Part shown: positions 17,758 to 25,540 of the stretch, in pieces
Numbering within the stretch: position 1 is the first letter of the stretch
Layout of the letters: every line of letters starts with the position of its first letter
The notes under the pieces: model-generated
What the model saw: only the letters and a program-made list of their open reading frames with translations
Told to the model about the DNA's origin: nothing
Database searches by the model: none
Assembly (NCBI GenBank): GCA_025454895.1
Contig: JALONO010000001.1
Coordinates: 1 to 42,864 of the forward strand
Length of the DNA: 42,864 nucleotides
Direction: 5' to 3'
From: Bernardetiaceae bacterium
Lineage (GTDB): Bacteria > Bacteroidota > Bacteroidia > Cytophagales > Thermoflexibacteraceae
Made by a program: the position numbers and the translations under genes

Positions 17758-17790
17758 CAAAGCTAGTTTGGGGCTTTTGACCGTACCAAA
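17758..17790 (-). promoter_or_regulatory. Promoter for the asparaginase gene (TTTG-N21-TAGCTTTG, minus strand)
   Basis: On the minus strand TTTG (17790-17787) and TAGCTTTG (17765-17758) are 21 bp apart. A second -7 match, TAGTTTTG, lies at 17749-17742. Transcription from the first would leave a leader of roughly 115 nt. Confidence 0.55.
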
Positions 17791-17872
17791 CTGGCTATAA
17801 ATGGCCTATTCCGAGCCGCCAAAAGTAGAAAGGATCGCCCCTGCGCGGCGGAGTGCGCAAAACCTGCCGCTG

Positions 17873-19000
17873 CTACACAAACAACTCGGCCGCCAGGCCA
17901 TCGGCCAAGAGTTGGCCCGCGCGGGTGAGGGTGAGGCTGTTTTGGTTCAGGCGGATGAGGCCGCGGGTTTGCCACTGGGCCAGGGTAGCGGCCGCCTCGG
18001 TGCGCAGGTCGTGGCCGTAGGTGGTTTTAAGGTAAGCCAGGTCGCAGCCCCACTGGGTTCGCAGGCTGGTCATCAAGTATTCGTTGATGTGGTTGGCCCG
18101 GGTGAGGTGCTCGCGCTCGGCGGGCACTTGCCCCTGGGCCAGCGCGCGCACGTAACGGGCGTTGTTGGCCACGTTGTACTGGCGGTACTGGCCATTGTAA
18201 CTATGGGCCGAAGGGCCGATGCCCAGGTAAGGCCCTTGTTTCCAATAGTGGCGGTTGTGGCGCGAGTAAAAGCCAGGCCGGGCAAAGTTGGAGATTTCGT
18301 AATGCTCGTACCCGGCGGCCAGCAGGGTATCGGCCAGCAGGTCAAACTGGTGGGCGGCAAATTCGTCGGGGGCGGGCTGCAAGCGGCCTTTGGCGGCCCA
18401 GCGGCCAAACGCGGTGCGCGGCTCGATGGTGAGGCAATACGCCGAAATGTGGGGCACGTCGAGTTGCAGGCCCTGGGCCAGGTCAGCCTGCCAAACGGTG
18501 TGGTCCGCCGCCGGGATGCCATAAATGAGGTCGATGGTGAGGTTGTGGAAGCCCGCCCGCTGGGCCAGGGGCACGCACTGGAGGGCCTGCTGGGCGTTGT
18601 GGGCGCGGTTCATCCACTGCAAGTGCGGCCCGTGGAACGACTGGATGCCGATGCTGAGCCGGTTGATGCCCAATTGGCGCAGGGCGGCCAGCTTGGCCTC
18701 GTCCAGGTCGTCGGGGTTGGCTTCCAGGGTAATCTCGGCCTCGGGGGCCAAGGCAAACAATGCGGAGGCCCGGCCCAGCAGGCGGCCCAGTTGTTCCGGG
18801 GCCAATAGCGAGGGGGTGCCACCACCAAAATACACCGACTGTAGCTCCGGGCTGGGGCCAAAAAAATCGCGCTGAAGCTCCAGTTCGTGCAGCAGGGCGG
18901 CTACCATTTCGGGTTGTCCGGTGGCCAGCGTGCTAAAATGGAAATCGCAATAATGGCAGGCTTGCTTGCAAAACGGGATGTGGAAATACAACGAAGCCAT
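17873..19000 (-). CDS. hemW: Radical SAM haem chaperone HemW
   Basis: A 375-residue radical SAM protein. The [4Fe-4S] site C-x3-C-x2-C is at Cys11, Cys15 and Cys18 (FCKQACHYCDF), followed by the SAM-binding YFGGGTPS and EANPDDL and by GINRLSIGIQSF. The C-terminal HemW winged-helix region follows (INEYLMTSLRTQWG). HemW-type proteins bind haem and deliver it to membrane respiratory proteins; older annotation calls them oxygen-independent coproporphyrinogen III oxidase, but they lack the HemN-specific N-terminal segment, as here. Length is typical. The ATG at 19000 gives the usual start (MASLYFHIPFC). It is transcribed alone, from a TAACTTTG box 31 bp upstream. Confidence 0.93.
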   Translation of the reverse strand: MASLYFHIPFCKQACHYCDFHFSTLATGQPEMVAALLHELELQRDFFGPSPELQSVYFGGGTPSLLAPEQLGRLLGRASALFALAPEAEITLEANPDDLDEAKLAALRQLGINRLSIGIQSFHGPHLQWMNRAHNAQQALQCVPLAQRAGFHNLTIDLIYGIPAADHTVWQADLAQGLQLDVPHISAYCLTIEPRTAFGRWAAKGRLQPAPDEFAAHQFDLLADTLLAAGYEHYEISNFARPGFYSRHNRHYWKQGPYLGIGPSAHSYNGQYRQYNVANNARYVRALAQGQVPAEREHLTRANHINEYLMTSLRTQWGCDLAYLKTTYGHDLRTEAAATLAQWQTRGLIRLNQNSLTLTRAGQLLADGLAAELFV

Positions 19001-19031
19001 GAAAAGGAGGCAAAAGGTGGCAGCCCCGCCC

Positions 19032-19039
19032 CAAAGTTA
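19032..19039 (-). promoter_or_regulatory. -7 box TAACTTTG for hemW (minus strand)
   Basis: An exact TAnnTTTG match on the minus strand, 31 bp upstream of the hemW ATG; no TTG at the expected -33 distance. Confidence 0.45.
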
Positions 19040-19129
19040 AACGACAACCCGCCGCCGGGTGTGGTTTTGCGCTTGGACTGTTGACTTACCGGGCCTAACC
19101 GCTATTTTAGTTACCTCAAACCGCCCTCC

Positions 19130-19600
19130 ATGCCCTGGCCCCGCGTTAGTTTATTGCCCTACGAAGAATTCACGCTCGTATCGGCGCACCCGGCCCCGGT
19201 GGTATTGGCCAAACTGGCGGCCGCTACCCAGCCCAGCCCCACCAGCAAAACCGGTTTGCCCAGGTTTAACGGGGCCGTAACCCCGCAAGAGTTCCGGTTG
19301 GCCTTGGCCGTAACCCAGCCCACGCTCTACTTACCATTGCTAAAAGGCCGGGTAGAAGCCACTTCCGCTGGTTGCATCATTTTTGCCAAGTTCAGCCTTT
19401 TTCGCAGCAGCCAAGTGTTGTTTGGGTTTGGGGCGGGGCTAGGTTTGTTTTTTACAGGTTTGCAAATTTGGGTGCGGGTCAATTATTGGCACGCAGGGTT
19501 TGTGGCCCTGTTAAGCCTGCTTTTTTACGCCGTGGGGTTGGTCAACTTCAACATGCAGAAAAAGAACAGTTTCCAACTGTTCACCAAAACCATTGCCTAG
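19130..19600 (+). CDS. Hypothetical protein with two transmembrane segments
   Basis: A 156-residue protein I do not recognise. The first ~95 residues look cytosolic (PYEEFTLVSAHPAPVVLAKLAAAT, then LPLLKGRVEA). A C-terminal hairpin of two membrane helices follows (VLFGFGAGLGLFFTGLQIWV and HAGFVALLSLLFYAVGLVNF), then a short polar tail ending in FTKTIA. The N-terminal half shows a possible compact beta-rich fold, but no motif. The stop is only 7 bp from the next start (GNAT acetyltransferase), so the two are probably co-transcribed. The ATG at 19130 is the only good start. Confidence 0.65.
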   Translation: MPWPRVSLLPYEEFTLVSAHPAPVVLAKLAAATQPSPTSKTGLPRFNGAVTPQEFRLALAVTQPTLYLPLLKGRVEATSAGCIIFAKFSLFRSSQVLFGFGAGLGLFFTGLQIWVRVNYWHAGFVALLSLLFYAVGLVNFNMQKKNSFQLFTKTIA

Positions 19601-19607
19601 CTCCCTC

Positions 19608-20132
19608 ATGGATTATCAGCTACGCTCACCCGATGCCGCCGATTTGCCCGCGTTGCTGGCCCTCTACCACCAGGTGGCGGCGGAGCCGGGCGGCATCATC
19701 CGCCAACTGCCCGAGGTAACGGAGGCCTACGTGCGCGGCTTCTGGGAGCAAAGCACGGCCCAGGGGCTTATTTTGGCCGCCTTCGCGCCCGACGGCACCG
19801 CCCTGGGCGAAATCCATGCCTACCCGTACCCTTTGGCCGCCCTGGCCCACAACCTTACCGAGCTAACCATTGTGGTGGCCCCCGACCAACAAGGCCGGGG
19901 CTTGGGCAAAGTCTTGTTCCAACGGTTTTTGGCCGAAGTAGAAGCCCGGTTTCCCCACATTTTGCGGGTAGAACTATTTGTACGCCAGGCCAATGCCAAA
20001 GCCCGGCAATTTTACCGGAGCCTTGGCTTTAACGATGAAGGGGTGCATTACCACAAAATCCGCAACGCCAACGGCCACCTGGAAAGCCCCGTGCAAATGA
20101 CGTGGTTCAATCCGGGGTATCGGCCGGGCTAG
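19608..20132 (+). CDS. GNAT family N-acetyltransferase
   Basis: A 174-residue GCN5-related acetyltransferase that moves an acetyl group from acetyl-CoA to an amine. Motif A with the pyrophosphate-binding loop Q-x-x-G-x-G is at about residues 90-105 (VVAPDQQGRGLGKVLF). Motif B is in NAKARQFYRSLGFNDEG, and motif D precedes A (LTELTIVVAP). The acceptor substrate cannot be predicted. The ATG at 19608 is used rather than the TTG at 19593, because it matches the usual N-terminus (YQLRSPDAADLPALLALYHQ). It lies 7 bp after the two-TM gene, suggesting a two-gene operon, and converges with the gene at 20219. Confidence 0.88.
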   Translation: MDYQLRSPDAADLPALLALYHQVAAEPGGIIRQLPEVTEAYVRGFWEQSTAQGLILAAFAPDGTALGEIHAYPYPLAALAHNLTELTIVVAPDQQGRGLGKVLFQRFLAEVEARFPHILRVELFVRQANAKARQFYRSLGFNDEGVHYHKIRNANGHLESPVQMTWFNPGYRPG

Positions 20133-20218
20133 GCCACTTGATCTTATTGGGAAGATGTTTAACGAGTGCCTACCCAATGAGGGGGGAGCCTACCAAACCT
20201 GGACGATTAAAGTAATCA

Positions 20219-20725
20219 TCACAACTGCCTAATTACCTGGGGTTTACTGATCACGATGTTCCACATCCCCAGCAGGGCTGGGCCGCGCTGCACGGGCACG
20301 GTGTAGAGCATCAGGCTGTCGCTCAATTGCTGGAGGTTAGGGCCGAGGGGCAGTTTTTGTTGCTGGGCGGTTTGGTAGGCTTGCCACACTTGCAGCGGTT
20401 TGCCGCCCAGGGCCTGGGCCACCGAGTCGGAACAGATAAAATCGTAATCGGCCAGGGTGGGGGCGTTGATCGCCGCCGTAAACCGGGCCTTGGCGCACAC
20501 AAACGGGCTGTCGAGGGGCATAATTTCCGCGAGCTGTTGGGCCAGTAGTTCGCCCTCGGCTTGGCAGGCGGCCGTTATTTGGGACTTGGTGAGGCGTTTG
20601 AGCTTTTTGGCCCGCATCTCGCCTTGCAGGGCCTCGGTTTGGGTACGCTCGCGGCGCTCGGGCATACACGCGGGGGCCAGCAGCCCCAGTAAATAAAGGC
20701 AGAAAAAGTAGCCACGCCAGGTCAT
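20219..20725 (-). CDS. Small putative lipoprotein, coupled to the HBM-type sensor gene
   Basis: A 168-residue protein I do not recognise by name. The N-terminus MTWRGYFFCLYLLGLLAPAC looks like a lipoprotein signal with Cys20 as the acylated residue, though Pro at -2 makes the lipobox imperfect. The mature part starts with a charged helical region (EMRAKKLKRLTKSQITAAC), and a conserved-looking C-terminus ends LGMWNIVISKPQVIRQL. There is no catalytic motif. Its ATG overlaps the stop codon of the upstream sensor gene by four bases (ATGA), so it is translated as part of the NifU-sensor-lipoprotein unit. An accessory ligand-binding or periplasmic partner role for the sensor is a guess from position only. 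Confidence 0.6.
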   Translation of the reverse strand: MTWRGYFFCLYLLGLLAPACMPERRERTQTEALQGEMRAKKLKRLTKSQITAACQAEGELLAQQLAEIMPLDSPFVCAKARFTAAINAPTLADYDFICSDSVAQALGGKPLQVWQAYQTAQQQKLPLGPNLQQLSDSLMLYTVPVQRGPALLGMWNIVISKPQVIRQL

Positions 20726-21723
20726 AGCAGTTCTTGATCGGTAGGGTTAGGGGCCAATTTTGGCAACACCGGCGAAATGTTCTTTTCGGCTTCGGTAATA
20801 AATTTGAACAACATGGCCAGGATCAAAATCAAAATCACCGACACCACGATCACGAATAAAAAAATGTTGATGATCTGGTCGGAAATATCGGCTTTGGCTT
20901 GCCGGGTTTGGCGATTGATGCGGTCGGCCAGCGAGCTGATCTGGGTAGCCGTGCGGTTGAGGATCGCGTTGTTGCCGGTTTCGCGGCCGATGCCCAACTG
21001 TTCGTCCAGCTTTACCAGGCGGTAAAACAAATCGTAATATTGGATAAACAACGGTTTTTCTTTGGCCGGGGCACGCGCCGAGATTTGTTGGGCCAAGGCC
21101 CGGAAGTCGGCCACGTGGACGGTGTCGCGCCGGAGGAAATAGTCGCGCTCGTGGGCGCGGAGCAGCATTACTTGAGGGCGCAGCGGCCCGGCCAGGCCCT
21201 CTAGGCGGTCGGCCAGCCCGCGCAACCGACTTTCCAGGCCAAAGCCTTTGTAGCCCCGTTGCTTGGCTTGGATCACCATCGCCCTAAACACGGCATCGTA
21301 GCGGTCCAGCAGGGGTTTCAACTTGTCAATATCTTGGTTGATCCCCATCTTCTCCCCAATTTTCTCTTGCCGGAGGGAGTCGAGGTTGCGCTTGATTTTG
21401 GTAACTAGGCTATCGTATTCTTCCAGGTAACGGCTGCCGCCCGTGTTATAAAACCCGATCCGGTTGGTTTCGTACACCAAAAAATTTTGGCCCGACTGCA
21501 CCGCCTGCAACGAAAGCCCAAAGACTTCGCTCACGCCATCGGCATAGTTATCCACTTGCAACTTGCGCTGGAAAAGCCAAAAACTGAGCATGGCCACCAG
21601 CAACGAAATGCTGGAATACACCAAAAAAGCCAAAAAGATGTGTCTACGAAAGTCTTTGACTTTCATCACGATAGGCCGCTGCTCCGCAGGCAGAACGGCC
21701 GACTGGGACTTCGGCTCAGGCAT
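20722..21723 (-). CDS. Two-TM periplasmic sensor-like protein (HBM-type), no output domain
   Basis: A 333-residue protein: a cytoplasmic tail, TM1 at about 28-51 (HIFLAFLVYSSISLLVAMLS), a helical periplasmic region of about 230 residues, TM2 at about 283-309 (IFLFVIVVSVILILILAMLF) and a 24-residue C-tail. The periplasmic part carries the helical-bimodular hallmark LLRAHERDYFLRRD near 188-200, and a FLVYETNRIGFY segment near 80. In other proteins such domains feed a HAMP plus methyl-accepting or kinase module; here the chain stops after TM2. The ATG at 21723 overlaps the NifU stop by 8 bp; an alternative start at 21666 (MKVKDFRRH) is possible. The next gene overlaps by 4 bp. Confidence 0.7.
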   Translation of the reverse strand: MPEPKSQSAVLPAEQRPIVMKVKDFRRHIFLAFLVYSSISLLVAMLSFWLFQRKLQVDNYADGVSEVFGLSLQAVQSGQNFLVYETNRIGFYNTGGSRYLEEYDSLVTKIKRNLDSLRQEKIGEKMGINQDIDKLKPLLDRYDAVFRAMVIQAKQRGYKGFGLESRLRGLADRLEGLAGPLRPQVMLLRAHERDYFLRRDTVHVADFRALAQQISARAPAKEKPLFIQYYDLFYRLVKLDEQLGIGRETGNNAILNRTATQISSLADRINRQTRQAKADISDQIINIFLFVIVVSVILILILAMLFKFITEAEKNISPVLPKLAPNPTDQELL

Positions 21724-21958
21724 CCGGGCTAATGGCAACGATGGACCGGATTTCCGGCACTTCTTTGATAATGGCCTGCTCCACGCCTGCCTTGAGCGTC
21801 ATGGCCGACATGGGGCACGAGCTACAAGAGCCTTGCAACTGGAGTTTTACCACCATGTCGGGTGTGATCTCGAGCACTTGCACGTTGCCGCCGTCGGCTT
21901 CTAGGTAGGGCCGGATGGTGTCCAAAGCGCCTTCCACTCTTGTCATTAGATCTACCAT
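21716..21958 (-). CDS. NifU-like Fe-S cluster scaffold domain protein
   Basis: An 80-residue stand-alone NifU C-terminal (Nfu) domain that binds a [4Fe-4S] cluster, usually between two subunits, and hands it to target proteins. The hallmark is YLEADGGNVQVLEI near residues 18-31 and the cluster-binding C-x-x-C in GSCSSCPMS near 43-51. It is the shortest form of the family, with no N-terminal extension. It is the first gene of an overlapping three-gene unit with a membrane sensor-like protein and a small lipoprotein, which is not the usual suf/isc setting. A near-perfect palindrome (ATAGCC-TT-GGCTAT) touches its start codon. Confidence 0.92.
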   Translation of the reverse strand: MVDLMTRVEGALDTIRPYLEADGGNVQVLEITPDMVVKLQLQGSCSSCPMSAMTLKAGVEQAIIKEVPEIRSIVAISPDA

Positions 21959-21972
21959 ATAGCCTTGGCTAT
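21959..21972. promoter_or_regulatory. Palindrome next to the NifU start codon
   Basis: ATAGCC and GGCTAT form a 6+6 inverted repeat with a 2-bp centre, starting one base upstream of the ATG. It could be an operator or an RNA hairpin affecting translation; it may also be chance. Confidence 0.3.
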
Positions 21973-22061
21973 TGTAAACACGGGTTGGTTATTGGTCAAT
22001 ACCTGGAAAAGGGGCCGTTCCCAAGCACAATATTAGGGGTTTTTAGGGGAATAAAGGGCGG

Positions 22062-23312
22062 TTAGCCCCGCTCTTTCAGTAACTTAGCCACCAGGCGGTC
22101 AAATTCTTCCACCCATTCCAAATAGTATTTACCCGTGCCCGGCCCGGCAAAACCCGTGTGGATGCGGCGCACCCGCCCGGCGCGGTCGATGATGATGGTG
22201 GTGGGGAACGCCAGCACCTGGTTGAGCATGGGTAGGCTGGCCGATGCAGCGGCTTTGTCGTTGCTGCCCGCAAACAACACCGGATAGGCCACCCCTAGCC
22301 GTTGTTTCATTTTCTCGATCCGGGGCTTGGCCTCGGCTAGCTGGGGGCTGCGTTCGTAGGCCAGGCCCACTATTTCCAAACCTTTCTCCTTGTTTTTTTG
22401 GTAGAAGGGGGCCAAAAAGCCCGTTTCGTCCATGCAGTTGGGGCACCACGAGCCGAGGATTTGCACGATCACCACCTTGCCCTTGAACCGAGGGTCGGCG
22501 AGCGACACCACTTGGCCGTCCAGGTCTGGTAAACTAAACGCCAACCGGTCGAAGCCGGGCTTGAGGTAGGTCAGTTTGTCCGCATCCGGCAGTTGGGCGG
22601 CCGGGTTGCGGCGGGCGGTCCAGGTGCTGTGCCCCGTTTTGCCCGACCAAAACTCGCCGTTGATCTGCTCGCCTGCCACCCGGGCGCGGAACAGGTACGC
22701 GCTCTCGCCCGTGAAGGCGGAGAGGAATAGGCTGTCGCCCCGGAGTTGGCCCTCCAGGTAGCGGTAGTCGCCGGTGGCGGTAAGGAAGGTGCCGGTTACT
22801 AGGTCGTTGCGTTGCTCAAAAACACCCACTGCTTGGGTGGTTTTACCTTCGCCCGAACTAAAAACCACGTCGTAATGGCCATTTACTTGGGCGGCGGCGG
22901 CCCCGCTGGGCGGGAAAAAACGGTGCCGAGGCCCCGGCTGGGCACTAAACGGCAGGCGGTACACCTCGCGCCCGGCCACCGATTTGATCCAATACCCTGC
23001 TAAACCCCCTGGGCTAACTTTCACAAGCACCTCGGCCTCGAAAATGTGGGCCAAAACTTTGAGGCTGTCGTTTTGCGCCACCACCTCGTCGAGCACCAGC
23101 CGCTCGCCCGCGTTGAGCAACACCCACTTGGGCTGGCCATTAGTGGTTTCCACCTCAAAATTGAAAGGTACTATCTGGCCTTGCAAAGCGATCTGCCCCC
23201 GCCAGGCCCCCGGAGTGGGCAAAACGGTAGGGGGCAACTGGGCTAAACCTACCTTGGCTACCCCCAGTAGGGCGAGCCACAACGCATAACGAGAAAAAAG
23301 CGAACGGGACAT
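22062..23312 (-). CDS. Exported TlpA-like thioredoxin-fold protein
   Basis: A 416-residue periplasmic protein. The signal peptide is 1-25 (YALWLALLGVAKVGLAQ). A beta-rich N-terminal half (about 30-265: WRGQIALQGQIVPFNFEVET, VFSSGEGKTTQAVGVFEQ) has no enzyme motif. The C-terminal TlpA/ResA-type thioredoxin domain covers about 275-410, with active site WCPNC (Cys290, Cys293) and the cis-Pro at 370 (FPTTIIID). Family members reduce disulfides in the periplasm, for example during cytochrome c maturation. The unusual dipeptide Pro-Asn in CPNC is common among Bacteroidota TlpA proteins. The ATG at 23312 is chosen for its signal peptide over a frame start at 23336. A -7 box lies 70 bp upstream. Confidence 0.87.
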   Translation of the reverse strand: MSRSLFSRYALWLALLGVAKVGLAQLPPTVLPTPGAWRGQIALQGQIVPFNFEVETTNGQPKWVLLNAGERLVLDEVVAQNDSLKVLAHIFEAEVLVKVSPGGLAGYWIKSVAGREVYRLPFSAQPGPRHRFFPPSGAAAAQVNGHYDVVFSSGEGKTTQAVGVFEQRNDLVTGTFLTATGDYRYLEGQLRGDSLFLSAFTGESAYLFRARVAGEQINGEFWSGKTGHSTWTARRNPAAQLPDADKLTYLKPGFDRLAFSLPDLDGQVVSLADPRFKGKVVIVQILGSWCPNCMDETGFLAPFYQKNKEKGLEIVGLAYERSPQLAEAKPRIEKMKQRLGVAYPVLFAGSNDKAAASASLPMLNQVLAFPTTIIIDRAGRVRRIHTGFAGPGTGKYYLEWVEEFDRLVAKLLKERG

Positions 23313-23681
23313 GAAATAACTTAAAGGATGAGGCAAACAAAAAGCAATGGTTAATTGGCACTCGCAATCAATGTTGCAACACCAAATTTAGTAGCGGCGT
23401 TCGGTACCCCAGCCGTTTGGCAACCTAAATAATGTTAACACGGGCGGCGGGTCCGGGCTTGGGCGCGAACGAGGCTGGTTAACCCCATCCCAAGCCTAGT
23501 TAATTGTACCTAAAAGGCCCTTGGTAATTCCCCTCATTTTTAGGTGTTGGCCGAAAATTCACCGATGAATCTTGCATTTTGACCGGATTGATTATTGCGA
23601 AAATGCCTTAGTTTCCTTTTTTTGTGTGTAGCATACACTCGTACCAAAAAGTATCAAATCGAACAAACAAATACTTAACCT
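23313..23681. other. Divergent intergenic region, TlpA-like / carotenoid oxygenase
   Basis: 369 bp. On the minus strand it has TAAATTTG (23390-23383), a -7 match for the TlpA-like gene. On the plus strand, before the oxygenase, an imperfect inverted repeat GTGTGTAGCATACAC sits at 23624-23638 next to a T7 run; it may be an operator. No TAnnTTTG is seen for the oxygenase gene. Confidence 0.35.
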
Positions 23682-25193
23682 ATGGCACCAGTTATCCGTA
23701 GCTTGGAGCAGGAGTACGACCTGCCCGGCCTTCCCGTGGAGGGAAAAATCCCCGATTGGCTCAACGGCAGCCTGATCCGCAACGGACCGGGAAAATTTGA
23801 GATCAACGGCCGGTCCGTCAGTCATTGGCTGGACGGGTACGCAATGTTACACAAGTTTGACATTGAAGGCAACAAGGTAACTTATCGTAATAAAATCTTA
23901 CATACGGAGAGCTACAAACAAGATTCGTCGGCGGGGAAGATCGTGAGCCAGTGTTTTGGGGCCGTGCCCGATCCCTGCCAGAGCTTGTTCCAAAAAATCC
24001 GCAGCACGTTTAGCCCCGTGGTGGACAACACCAACGTGAACGTGGTGCAAGTTGGCGAACATCACGCGGCCATCTCGGACCTTTCGCCCATGTTGGCGTT
24101 CGACTTTGACACGCTGGCCACCAAAGGCCCCCTCCAGTTCAAGGATAAATTTGAGCAAACGGTGATGCTGAGTGCGGCCCACCCGGCCCAAGACTACCAG
24201 ACGGGCGAACTTTTTAACGCTGTGAGTACCCTGGGGCCGCTGCCGCGCACGTACCTGTACAAAATCAGCCCCGACCGGCCCTACGAGCGGCAGGTGCTGG
24301 CTAAAATCAAGAGCCGGGGGCTGTTTTACTTCCACAGTTTTGCCCTCACGCCCCGTTACCTGGTAATGGTGGAGTGCCCCCTGCGGCTCAACTTGTGGAA
24401 AATGATGAAAGCCACCTTTGCCAACCGGGGCGTGGACACCAGCTTTGAGTGGCGCCCCCAACAGAACTGCCGGTTCCACGTGATGCACCGGGCCACGGGC
24501 AAGGTGCAATGCCTGGAAGCCCCCCCGTTCTTCTTCTTCCACATTGCCAACAGCTTTGAAACCGACGAAGGGTTGGTAATCGATTTGTGCCGTTACCAAA
24601 ACCCGGAGGTGTTCAATCTGCTCTATATTGATAAGTTACAAAACCAGGGCATGAACGACGACCACCTGGCGCAGTTATACCGCTATCGGGTTGATTTACA
24701 GACCAATAAAATCACCAGCGCGCGTTACAGCTCCGATATTGTGGAAATGCCCCAAATTTCGCCCAGGGTGGCGGGGCAGCCTTACCGCTACTTGTACCTG
24801 AGCGGGCGGTGCCCGGGCACGCCCCAGCGCGATTTTATGAACCAGTTGGTCAAGTTTGACCTTAAAAACAAGCAGCGGGCCACCTGGTACCAAGCGGGCA
24901 GCTACCCCAGCGAACCCATTTTTGTGCCCAACCCCGCTGGCCAGGCCGAAGACGACGGCGTGGTGCTCTCGCTAGTGCTGGACGCAAGCCAGCAGCACTC
25001 GTTTTTGCTGGTGCTGGACGCAGCCACCTTTACCCCCTTGGCCCGGGTGCGGGTACCCCACCACATCCCGCCAGACATCCACGGAGGATTTTTTAGCCGC
25101 AACGTGCCCCTCACCCGGCCACAAACGCCCACGAACGCCCCCCAGCCCGTGGGCAAGGCCAGCCAACTGGCCGAGCCAGCCGAAGCGGGTTAA
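23682..25193 (+). CDS. Carotenoid oxygenase (CCD/RPE65 family)
   Basis: A 503-residue seven-bladed propeller enzyme of the family that splits carotenoids oxidatively with a non-haem Fe(II). The four iron-binding His are in place: His167 (SAAHPAQD), His218 (FYFHSFALT), His287 (FFFFHIANSFE) and His467 (PDIHGGFF). The acidic second-shell residues that follow the third His are present as well. The stretch SEPIFVPNPAGQAEDDGVVL closely resembles animal beta-carotene oxygenases/RPE65. Retinal- or apocarotenal-forming activity is plausible, but the cleavage site cannot be deduced. No signal peptide. No carotenoid biosynthesis or rhodopsin gene is nearby. It stands alone, divergent from the TlpA-like gene, with an inverted-repeat element downstream. 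Confidence 0.93.
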   Translation: MAPVIRSLEQEYDLPGLPVEGKIPDWLNGSLIRNGPGKFEINGRSVSHWLDGYAMLHKFDIEGNKVTYRNKILHTESYKQDSSAGKIVSQCFGAVPDPCQSLFQKIRSTFSPVVDNTNVNVVQVGEHHAAISDLSPMLAFDFDTLATKGPLQFKDKFEQTVMLSAAHPAQDYQTGELFNAVSTLGPLPRTYLYKISPDRPYERQVLAKIKSRGLFYFHSFALTPRYLVMVECPLRLNLWKMMKATFANRGVDTSFEWRPQQNCRFHVMHRATGKVQCLEAPPFFFFHIANSFETDEGLVIDLCRYQNPEVFNLLYIDKLQNQGMNDDHLAQLYRYRVDLQTNKITSARYSSDIVEMPQISPRVAGQPYRYLYLSGRCPGTPQRDFMNQLVKFDLKNKQRATWYQAGSYPSEPIFVPNPAGQAEDDGVVLSLVLDASQQHSFLLVLDAATFTPLARVRVPHHIPPDIHGGFFSRNVPLTRPQTPTNAPQPVGKASQLAEPAEAG

Positions 25194-25269
25194 TACTAAA
25201 ATGACTTTATGATTGCATGATTAGAGTTTTTGAATGTTGATAATGAGCATTTTAACTGAATTCAGAGAA

Positions 25270-25500
25270 GGCCCCTCCCCGACGGACGACCGAAAGCGAA
25301 TGAGCTTTTGGGGCGAGCCTGTGTGGTGGCTTGGGGTGGGGCCAAGGCGAGCGAATTTAATCGCATTTTTATAATAAAATTCATCAAAAATATATTGATA
25401 GAGGCTTTATAATAAATTCCACTTTTTTTGGCCCCACCCTATCCAGCCGCACTTTCTCGCCCAAAAACTCTCGTTTTTGTCGTCCGTTGGGGAGGGGACG
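25270..25500. mobile_element. MITE-like element with ~75-bp imperfect terminal inverted repeats
   Basis: The left arm (25271 to about 25346) begins CCCCTCCCCGACGGACGAC and goes on through TTTTGGGGCGAG to GGGTGGGGCCAA. The right arm (about 25428-25499) is its imperfect reverse complement: TTGGCCCCACCC, CTCGCCCAAAAA, then GTCGTCCGTTGGGGAGGGG. Between them is an AT-rich core of some 80 bp with no ORF. The whole could fold into one long hairpin. No target-site duplication is evident and no second copy lies in this window. A non-autonomous transposable element or a dispersed intergenic repeat is the best reading; a large shared terminator for the converging genes on either side is the alternative. 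Confidence 0.6.
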
Positions 25501-25540
25501 CAATTACGACCTGAGTACGGGTAATGTGCAAGAGTTCTAA

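Noticed and set aside
17801-18808. 335-aa plus-strand ORF
   Set aside because: Antisense to hemW, whose CxxxCxxC and SAM motifs are clear.
25194-25540. tRNA or small RNA gene between carotenoid oxygenase and SGNH hydrolase
   Set aside because: No cloverleaf or T-loop pattern; the structure is explained by the long inverted repeats.
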